Made by a program: the position numbers and the translations under genes
Shown here: in pieces, positions 58,357 to 64,000 of the stretch
Position numbering within the stretch: position 1 is the stretch's first letter
Layout: each line of letters begins with the position of its first letter
From: Pseudoxanthomonas yeongjuensis
Lineage (GTDB): Bacteria; Pseudomonadota; Gammaproteobacteria; Xanthomonadales; Xanthomonadaceae
Length of the DNA: 64,000 nt
Reading direction: 5' to 3'
Assembly (NCBI RefSeq): GCF_010093345.1
Contig: NZ_PDWT01000002.1
Span: 372,001-436,000, forward strand
Notes under the pieces: model-generated
Databases searched by the model: none
What the model was told of the DNA's origin: nothing
What the model saw: only the letters and a program-made list of their open reading frames with translations

Positions 58357-58566
58357 GGCGCCTCTGCGCGTTGCATGGGGGGGAGAAGCGGTGCGCTCAA
58401 GGAGAATCCAGATGTTCGCGGAGGGTGAAGCCGCGGGCGCGGGCATTGTAACTATGCGATGCAACGATGCCTGTTCGCGCTGCCCGTGGATGCGGTTCGC
58501 ACGGCGCCGTGCAATGCGCGGTGGACAGGCGCAAAATACGCGCTATCCCCCCAAGCGATCGACGCC

Positions 58567-60153
58567 ATGCCGGACATGACCGTAGTCGAGTTGTCGCGCT
58601 TCCAGTTCGCGCTGACCGCGATGTACCACTTCCTGTTCGTGCCGCTCACCCTGGGCCTGTCCTTCATGATCGCGATCATGGAGAGCGTCTACGTGATGAC
58701 CGGGCGCGACATCTGGCGGCGCATGACCGTGTTCTGGGGCACGCTGTTCGGGATCAACTTCGCCATGGGCGTGGCCACCGGCATCGTCATGGAATTCCAG
58801 TTCGGCATGAACTGGTCGTACTACAGCCACTATGTCGGCGACATCTTCGGCGCGCCGCTGGCCATCGAAGGGCTGATGGCGTTCTTCCTGGAAGCGACGT
58901 TCGTCGGCCTGTTCTTCTTCGGCTGGGACAAGCTGTCCCGGGTCAAACACCTGATGGTGACCTGGCTGGTCGCGCTGGGCACCAATTTCTCGGCCTTGTG
59001 GATCCTGATCGCCAATGGCTGGATGCAGTATCCGGTCGGCGCGGAATTCAATCCGGCCACCATGCGCATGGAAGTCACCGACTTCATGGCGGTGCTGTTC
59101 AATCCGGTCGCCCAGGCCAAGTTCGTGCATACGGTCAGCGCCGGCTACGTGCTGGGCGCGGTGTTCGTGATGTCGATCAGTGCGTTCTACCTGCTGCGCG
59201 GCAGGCATGCGGACCTGGCCAAGCGCTCCATGGCGGTGGCCGCGAGCTTCGGCCTGGCCGCGGCGCTGTCGGTGGTGGTGCTGGGCGACGAGAGCGGCTA
59301 TGTCGCTGGCGAGAACCAGAAGATGAAACTGGCCGCGATCGAGGCGATGTGGGAAACCGAAGCCGCGCCGGCGGGCTTCAACGTCTTCGCCATCCCCGAC
59401 CAGGCAACCCGCACCAATGGCTACGTCGTGCACGTGCCGTGGGTGATGGGGCTGATCGGCACGCGTTCGTTCAATACGCAGATCCCGGGCATCAACGAGC
59501 TGGTCGAGCGTGCCAAGGAACGGATCCGCAACGGCCAGTTCGCCTACGCGGCCCTGCAGCAGTTGCGCGCCGACCGCAGCGACCTGCATGCCAAGGCGAT
59601 GTTCGACCTGCACTGGCGCGACATGGGTTACGCACTGCTGCTCAAGCGCTACCGCGAGGACATAGGCAACGCGACCGAGCAGGAAATCGCCAAGGCCGCC
59701 GCCGATACCATCCCGCGCGTGGCGCCGCTGTTCTGGAGTTTCCGGCTGATGGCCGGGGTGGGCTTCTATTTCATCGCTTTCTTCGCCCTGGCGTTCTGGT
59801 TGGCGACGGTGCAGAAGCTGGACAAGTACCGCTGGTTCCTCAAGACCGCGTTGTGGAGCCTGCCGCTGCCGTGGCTGGCGATCGAGGCGGGCTGGCTGAT
59901 CGCCGAGTACGGACGACAGCCGTGGAGCATCGACGGCGTGCTGCCGACTTTCCTCGCGGCATCGGGCTTGCAGTTGCACCAGGTGATCATTTCGCTGGCC
60001 GGGTTCGTGGTGGTCTACACCACGCTGGCGGTGGTGGATGCGTACCTGCTGCGCAAGGTGATCCTGAAGGGGCCCGATGACGTGCCCGGCGGCGAGCGAC
60101 ACCCCGACCAGCAAGGCGCGCCGCTCGCGGCTGCTTCCACGACCATCGCCTGA
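58567..60153 (+). CDS. cydA: cytochrome bd ubiquinol oxidase subunit I
   Basis: 528 residues, nine or so membrane helices. The heme b595 ligand is His21 in FALTAMYHFLFVPLTLGLSF, the b558 His lies in FVHTVSAGYVLG, and the quinol-binding loop begins near GENQKMKLAAIEAMW. The length indicates the long Q-loop form of E. coli. The ATG at 58567 gives the native N-terminus (VVELSRFQF); a second ATG three codons on is possible. The enzyme reduces O2 at high affinity without pumping protons. It is divergent from cydDC. Confidence 0.96.
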   Translation: MPDMTVVELSRFQFALTAMYHFLFVPLTLGLSFMIAIMESVYVMTGRDIWRRMTVFWGTLFGINFAMGVATGIVMEFQFGMNWSYYSHYVGDIFGAPLAIEGLMAFFLEATFVGLFFFGWDKLSRVKHLMVTWLVALGTNFSALWILIANGWMQYPVGAEFNPATMRMEVTDFMAVLFNPVAQAKFVHTVSAGYVLGAVFVMSISAFYLLRGRHADLAKRSMAVAASFGLAAALSVVVLGDESGYVAGENQKMKLAAIEAMWETEAAPAGFNVFAIPDQATRTNGYVVHVPWVMGLIGTRSFNTQIPGINELVERAKERIRNGQFAYAALQQLRADRSDLHAKAMFDLHWRDMGYALLLKRYREDIGNATEQEIAKAAADTIPRVAPLFWSFRLMAGVGFYFIAFFALAFWLATVQKLDKYRWFLKTALWSLPLPWLAIEAGWLIAEYGRQPWSIDGVLPTFLAASGLQLHQVIISLAGFVVVYTTLAVVDAYLLRKVILKGPDDVPGGERHPDQQGAPLAAASTTIA

Positions 60154-60165
60154 CCGGAGAGCGAC

Positions 60166-61314
60166 ATGGATACGATTCCCCTCGACTACGCGACCCTGCG
60201 CCTGATCTGGTGGCTGCTGCTGGGCCTGCTGCTGATCGGCTTCGCGGTGATGGACGGCTTCGACCTGGGCGTGGGCACGTTGCTGCCGGCGGTGGCGCGC
60301 ACCGATTCCGAACGCCGTCTGGTGCTGAACGTGATCGGTCCGGTGTGGGAAGGCAACCAGGTCTGGCTGATCGTGGGTGGGGGTGTGATCTTCGCCGCGT
60401 TCCCGGCCTTGTATGCGGTGAGCTTTTCCGGCTTCTACCTGGCGATGTGCCTGATCCTGCTGGCGCTGATCCTGCGTCCGGTGGGTTTCAAGTTCCGCAG
60501 CAAGGTCGAGGACAAGCGCTGGCGCGCGGTCTGGGACTGGGCGCTGTTCGTCGGTGGTTTCGTACCGGCGCTGGTGTTCGGCGTGGCCATGGGCAACGTG
60601 CTGCTGGGCGCGCCCTTCCACTTCGACGAAACCCTGCGGATCTTCTACACGGGCGGTTTCTTCGCGCTGTTGTCGCCGTTCGCGGTGTTGTGCGGACTGG
60701 TCAGCGTGAGCATGCTGGTGATGCATGGCGCGGCCATGCTGGCGATGAAGACCGAAGGCGATGTCGCCACGCGCGCGCGGCGCTACGGTTCGCTGGCGGC
60801 GCTGGCCACGGCGGTGTTGTTCGTGCTCGCGGGCGTTTGGGTGGCCAATGGCCTCGCCGGCTACAGCATCGTCGGCGCGATCGATGCGGCGAGCGCCTCC
60901 AATCCGCTGGCCAAGCAGGTGATCGCCGCGCCCGGCGCATGGATGGCGAACTATCGCGCCATGCCGTGGACCTGGGTCTTCCCGCTGCTGGGCGTGATCG
61001 GCGCGTTGCTCAGTGCGGCGATGCTGCGGATCCGGCGCCCGGGTTCGGCGTTCCTGTGTTCGGCCCTGGCCATCGCCTGCATCATCCTCACCGAAGGCGT
61101 GGCGATGTTCCCGTTCCTGCTGCCGTCGTCCACCGATCCCGGTTCCAGCCTGACGGTCTGGGATTCGACTTCCAGCCATCTCACCCTGTTCGTCATGTTG
61201 CTGGTCACCTGCCTGTTCCTGCCCCTGGTCATGCTCTACACCAGCTGGGTGTACCGCGTGCTGCGCGGCAAGGTGAGCGCGGAAAGCATCGAACAGAACC
61301 ATCACTCCTACTGA
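60166..61314 (+). CDS. cydB: cytochrome bd ubiquinol oxidase subunit II
   Basis: 382 residues, eight or nine membrane helices. The start ([20 protein letters not shown], then [16 protein letters not shown]) with its acidic GFDLG motif and [18 protein letters not shown] are the diagnostic CydB segments. It lies 12 bp after cydA, with GGAG before the ATG. Together with CydA and CydX it forms the oxidase; CydB carries no heme but is required for stability. Confidence 0.96.
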   Translation: MDTIPLDYATLRLIWWLLLGLLLIGFAVMDGFDLGVGTLLPAVARTDSERRLVLNVIGPVWEGNQVWLIVGGGVIFAAFPALYAVSFSGFYLAMCLILLALILRPVGFKFRSKVEDKRWRAVWDWALFVGGFVPALVFGVAMGNVLLGAPFHFDETLRIFYTGGFFALLSPFAVLCGLVSVSMLVMHGAAMLAMKTEGDVATRARRYGSLAALATAVLFVLAGVWVANGLAGYSIVGAIDAASASNPLAKQVIAAPGAWMANYRAMPWTWVFPLLGVIGALLSAAMLRIRRPGSAFLCSALAIACIILTEGVAMFPFLLPSSTDPGSSLTVWDSTSSHLTLFVMLLVTCLFLPLVMLYTSWVYRVLRGKVSAESIEQNHHSY

Positions 61315-61323
61315 GGCAAGAGC

Positions 61324-61479
61324 ATGTGGTATTTCTCCTGGATACTCGGCGCCTGCCTGGCCGCGAGCTTCGCGATCCTCAACGGCATGTGGTACGAAAT
61401 GCGCGAGAACGACCGCACCGCGCGTGAGGCGCGGGAGCAGGAAGCGGAGCGTCTTGCGGAAGCGGGGCGCGGCGATTGA
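61324..61479 (+). CDS. cydX: cytochrome bd oxidase small subunit CydX
   Basis: A 51-residue protein, too short for many gene finders. It starts MWYFSWILGACLAASFAILN, the diagnostic CydX/YbgT N-terminus, with one membrane helix, and continues with MWYEMRENDRTA and a charged tail. It lies 9 bp after cydB. CydX stabilises the hemes of cytochrome bd. The tail is longer than in E. coli CydX (37 residues). Confidence 0.93.
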   Translation: MWYFSWILGACLAASFAILNGMWYEMRENDRTAREAREQEAERLAEAGRGD

Positions 61480-61482
61480 CTT

Positions 61483-61564
61483 GTAGGAGCGGCATCAGCC
61501 GCGAGCTTTTGCCCTTATTGCCCTCGCGATTCGAGCAAGAGCTCGCGGCTTACGCCGCTCCCAC
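61483..61564. repeat. GTAGGAGCGGCATCAGCCGCG palindromic repeat
   Basis: Arms GTAGGAGCGGCATCAGCCGC and GCGGCTTACGCCGCTCCCAC enclose GAGCTTTTGC and an inner GAGCAAGAGCTC pair. It separates convergent cydX and the histidine kinase gene. It is the family of 12477-12541. Confidence 0.85.
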
Positions 61565-61588
61565 AATCCCATATTGCCCGCAGCGCCT

Positions 61589-62851
61589 TCAGCCCAGGCG
61601 CAAGGTGGTGCGCGTACCGCGCCCGGGCACCGAGGAAAATTCCAGGCGCCAGCCCAGGTGCTCGCATAGCCGTGAAATAAGATCCAGGCCGATGCCACCG
61701 CCATCGCGCCCGCCGCGTGCGACCCGCGCATACAGTTCGCTGATCTCTTCCGGCGACATGCCGTGGCCGGGATCCTCGATCACCAAGGTGGCATCGGCCT
61801 GCAGGCGGATGCGGATTTCGCCGCGGTCGCTGTTCTCGATGGCGTTGCGCAGCAGGTTGCCGATCGCCGCCTGGACGATGGCTTCCGGCGCCACGATCTC
61901 GCAGGACGGCATCGGCTCCAGGACCAGGGTCAGGCCCTTGTCCTGGGTCAGGTGGCGATGGTCCTCGACGATGCCGGGCAGCAGCTGGTCCAGGGCGACG
62001 CGTTCGCTGGCCGCGCCCAGTCGCGATGGATCCTTGACCAGGACCAGCAGCAGCGAGATCAGTTGTTCGACGTTGCGCGCGGTGCGGTGGATGCGCAGCA
62101 CCTGGTTGCGGGTGGCGGTCGGCATGTCCGGCTGCCCGAGCGCCAGCTCGGCCGCACCGGCGATCACCGCGATGGGGGTGCGCAATTCATGGCTCGAGGT
62201 CGCGATGAAGGCGTGCTCGCGCTCCACGAAATTCTCGTTGCGCTTCAAATAGTCGTTGAAGGCGTCGGCGATGACCAACATTTCCGAACTCGCCCTGGCG
62301 TCGACGAAGACGCTTTGGCCCGCCTTGTCCGGCTGCAAGCCGGCGATCTGCCGGGCCATCAGGGCCAACGGCTCGATCACCCGTCCCAATCCCCACATCA
62401 CCAGCAAGGCAAGCACCACGATCACACCGACGATGATGACGACCGCGCTTCCGGTGATCTTTTCTTCCACGCCTTCGAATTCGGTCAGGTCCAGCGCAAG
62501 CGCCACCTGCTTGCCGTCTATCTGGTCCACCAGCACGGCGCTCTGCTTGCCGTCGATGAGCACGTCGTCGTGCAGACCGGGTTTGCGCCTGGCGATGAAG
62601 GCGGGCACCGGCGGCGCGCCGCCGGCACCGAACAGGCGCAGGGTATCGGTGTCGTTCCAGAGGGAGTCCGGTTGGGATTCGTTGCGCTGACGGAAATAAT
62701 CCAGTTCCGAATGCAGCAACGACTTCCAGGCCAGGTGCTCCACGTGTTCGTGGATCGATGCGCCGGCGATGGTGACCACGGCCGACAGCAGCACCGCATA
62801 GAGCATCAGCCAGTAGAGGATGCGGCGCTTGAGTCCGGTGTTACGGCGCAT
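61589..62851 (-). CDS. sensor histidine kinase (OmpR-type partner)
   Basis: 420 residues from the ATG at 62851, which begins a membrane helix (ILYWLMLYAVLLSAVVTIAG). A periplasmic domain of about 100 residues, a second helix (VVIIVGVIVVLALLVMWGLG) and a HAMP linker follow, then phospho-acceptor His221 in IATSSHELRTPIAV, N box NLLRNAIENS, and EDPGHGM and GGIGLDLISRL in the ATP-binding domain. The start overlaps the response-regulator stop by 11 bp. The stimulus is unknown. Confidence 0.92.
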   Translation of the reverse strand: MRRNTGLKRRILYWLMLYAVLLSAVVTIAGASIHEHVEHLAWKSLLHSELDYFRQRNESQPDSLWNDTDTLRLFGAGGAPPVPAFIARRKPGLHDDVLIDGKQSAVLVDQIDGKQVALALDLTEFEGVEEKITGSAVVIIVGVIVVLALLVMWGLGRVIEPLALMARQIAGLQPDKAGQSVFVDARASSEMLVIADAFNDYLKRNENFVEREHAFIATSSHELRTPIAVIAGAAELALGQPDMPTATRNQVLRIHRTARNVEQLISLLLVLVKDPSRLGAASERVALDQLLPGIVEDHRHLTQDKGLTLVLEPMPSCEIVAPEAIVQAAIGNLLRNAIENSDRGEIRIRLQADATLVIEDPGHGMSPEEISELYARVARGGRDGGGIGLDLISRLCEHLGWRLEFSSVPGRGTRTTLRLG

Positions 62852-63536
62852 GGTCCCCGTCCTTGATCGCAGCCAGCCGATAGCCGACGCGCGGCAGGGT
62901 GTGGATGAGTTTGACCGGGAACGGGCCGTCGACGCTGCGCCGCAACTCGTAGACGTGCGAACGCAGCATGTCGCCATCCGGCGGGTCGTCGCCCCAGAGG
63001 ACGTGTTCGAGCCGTTGCCGGGGCACGGCCGCGGGGCTGGCCTGCATCAGGGTTTCCAGCAGTTTGCGGCAGGCCGGATACAGGTGCAGGAGTTGTCCGC
63101 CGCGGCTGGCCTCCAGCGTGGACAGGTCCAGGCGCAGGTCCTCGACTTCCAGGACCCGGCTGCGGCTCCTGCCGCCCGCGCGGGCCAGCAACGCCTCGAT
63201 GCGGACTTCCAGTTCCGGCAGGGCGAACGGCTTGGTCAGGTAGTCGTCGGCGCCGGCGCGGAAGCCGGCGATCTTGTCGGGCAGTTCGTCGCGGGCGGTC
63301 AGCATGATCACCGGCACGCCGGAGTCCTGTTTCTCGCGCAGTCGGCGCAGCACTTCCTGGCCATCCATCCGCGGCAGCATCCAGTCCAGCACGACCACGT
63401 CGTAGGACTGGGTGGCGGCCAGGTGCAGGCCGGTGATTCCATCGGGCGCGGCGTCCAGGGTGTGGCCACGCGCCTCGAAATATTCGAAGAGGTTGGCGAC
63501 CAGGTTCTGGTTGTCTTCGATCACTAAAAGCCGCAT
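62841..63536 (-). CDS. OmpR/PhoB-family response regulator
   Basis: 231 residues. The receiver domain has Asp51 in VVVLDWMLPRMDG, the Thr switch in VIMLTARDEL and the Lys in YLTKPFALPEL. The winged-helix DNA-binding domain ends LIHTLPRVGYRLA. It is translated just before its kinase and forms a standard two-component pair. It is divergent from the glycosyltransferase gene. Confidence 0.95.
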   Translation of the reverse strand: MRLLVIEDNQNLVANLFEYFEARGHTLDAAPDGITGLHLAATQSYDVVVLDWMLPRMDGQEVLRRLREKQDSGVPVIMLTARDELPDKIAGFRAGADDYLTKPFALPELEVRIEALLARAGGRSRSRVLEVEDLRLDLSTLEASRGGQLLHLYPACRKLLETLMQASPAAVPRQRLEHVLWGDDPPDGDMLRSHVYELRRSVDGPFPVKLIHTLPRVGYRLAAIKDGDHAP

Positions 63537-63785
63537 GGGGGATGTTTTCCGGTGGGTGTGAGGGTGCCGACGGTGCCTTTGGACCGGGGTGGATCGTCGC
63601 ATGATTGGAGGTGCCCGGCAGTACTGGATTCCGGTCTTCATCCAGTGGTAACTTCGTTTCGACATTCTTGCGACGTCCTCGCCACGAGGATCGACCACGA
63701 CCCGTCGGATGCAGGAAACCGGAGTTGCATCCGCGGTCGAAGATCTCCACGACAGGCCGTTCGCGACCCAGACTTCCTGATCCCC

Positions 63786-64000
63786 ATGACCGAAGCCCAG
63801 AGACCCCTGTCGCCGGAAATTTCCGTCGTCGTCCCGGTGTTCAACGAAGAAGGCAACATCGCTCCGATGGTTCGGGAAATCGCCGCCGTCCTGCGCGGAC
63901 GGATCGCCTTCGAGATCGTGTACGTCGACGACGCTTCCGTGGACGGAAGCCTGCGCGCGCTGACTGCGCTCAAGGCCGGGTTCCCCGAGCTGCGCGTGTT
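63786..64000 (+). CDS. family 2 glycosyltransferase, 5' end only
   Basis: The first 71 residues are in the window: EISVVVPVFNEEGNIAPMVR followed by FEIVYVDDASVDGSLRALTA, the GT-A nucleotide-sugar binding motif with the DD pair. It resembles dolichyl- or undecaprenyl-phosphate mannosyl/glucosyltransferases. The ATG at 63786 gives the native N-terminus. Product length and C-terminal membrane segments cannot be judged. Confidence 0.85.
   Translation, partial: MTEAQRPLSPEISVVVPVFNEEGNIAPMVREIAAVLRGRIAFEIVYVDDASVDGSLRALTALKAGFPELRV

Noticed and set aside
58446-58464. TTG-N13-CAA element between cydD and cydA, considered as an FNR/Anr box
   Set aside because: The inner half-sites do not match TTGAT-N4-ATCAA and the length is wrong.
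58412-58579. 55-residue open frame with a good AAGGAG site just upstream of cydA
   Set aside because: The sequence has no family resemblance and contains the probable cydA promoter region; the purine run is likely chance. A leader-peptide role cannot be excluded but is not supported.

Overview
The window is dense, GC-rich bacterial chromosome that I place in the Xanthomonadaceae (Lysobacter, Luteimonas or Pseudoxanthomonas-like). The reasons are the overall GC and codon bias, an E3 subunit (LpdA) with its own lipoyl domain next to AceF, TonB-dependent receptors of the Xanthomonas/Caulobacter type, the order atpIBEFHAGDC followed by glmU, and many short palindromic intergenic repeats whose ends read GTAG...CTAC. 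This placement is inference from gene content. I found no rRNA, tRNA, CRISPR array, prophage or insertion sequence.

Layout. 1-2086 (-): trehalose-phosphate phosphatase otsB and a GH15 glycosidase that runs off the left edge. 2282-6836: a DUF2884 protein, aceF and lpdA of the pyruvate dehydrogenase complex, and a small DUF2061 membrane protein. 7188-14590: the whole F1Fo ATP synthase operon with a promoter and an intrinsic terminator, interrupted by palindromic repeats. 14699-17157 (-): a GtrA-like protein and a large membrane glycosyltransferase-like protein. 17224-19634: glmU, a DinB-superfamily protein and a GNAT acetyltransferase. 19831-28532 (-): an apparent regulatory and export operon: HlyD-type adaptor, ABC ATPase, two MacB-type permeases, two small exported proteins, a sigma-54 response regulator and its histidine kinase. 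28758-30584: glmS. 30796-33989: a catalase-like peroxidase and cytochrome b561 pair divergent from an ECF sigma and anti-sigma pair. 34031-45545: a sugar-utilisation locus (kinase, AgaS, AgaZ/GatZ, EamA transporter, GH36-type alpha-galactosidase, secreted amidohydrolase, DeoR repressor, TonB receptor). 45730-47512: dinB and gph. 47564-49815 (-): btuB with a cobalamin riboswitch. 49942-54369: TfoX C-terminal domain protein, free methionine sulfoxide reductase, bioD, phasin, queD and a DEAD-box helicase. 54953-61479: cydDC divergent from cydABX. 61589-63536 (-): an OmpR-type two-component pair. 63786-end: the start of a family 2 glycosyltransferase.

How the genes work together. Energy metabolism dominates: PDH subunits, ATP synthase, and cytochrome bd oxidase with its CydDC exporter. 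The most informative regulatory reading is at 28609-28701. A textbook sigma-54 -24/-12 promoter faces the ABC export genes, and two near-identical palindromes lie 21 bp apart (two helical turns) about 76-97 bp upstream of the expected start, where an NtrC-type activator would bind. The last two genes of the same gene string encode a sigma-54 activator and its kinase, so a self-contained autoregulatory circuit is likely. At 32557-32678 two almost identical ECF-type promoters diverge, one towards the peroxidase/cytochrome pair and one towards the sigma/anti-sigma pair.

Palindromic repeats have entered or abutted several genes. They encode residues inside AceF and CydD and the C-terminus of Gph, and their GTAG ends supply the stop codons of aceF, the DUF2061 gene and queD.
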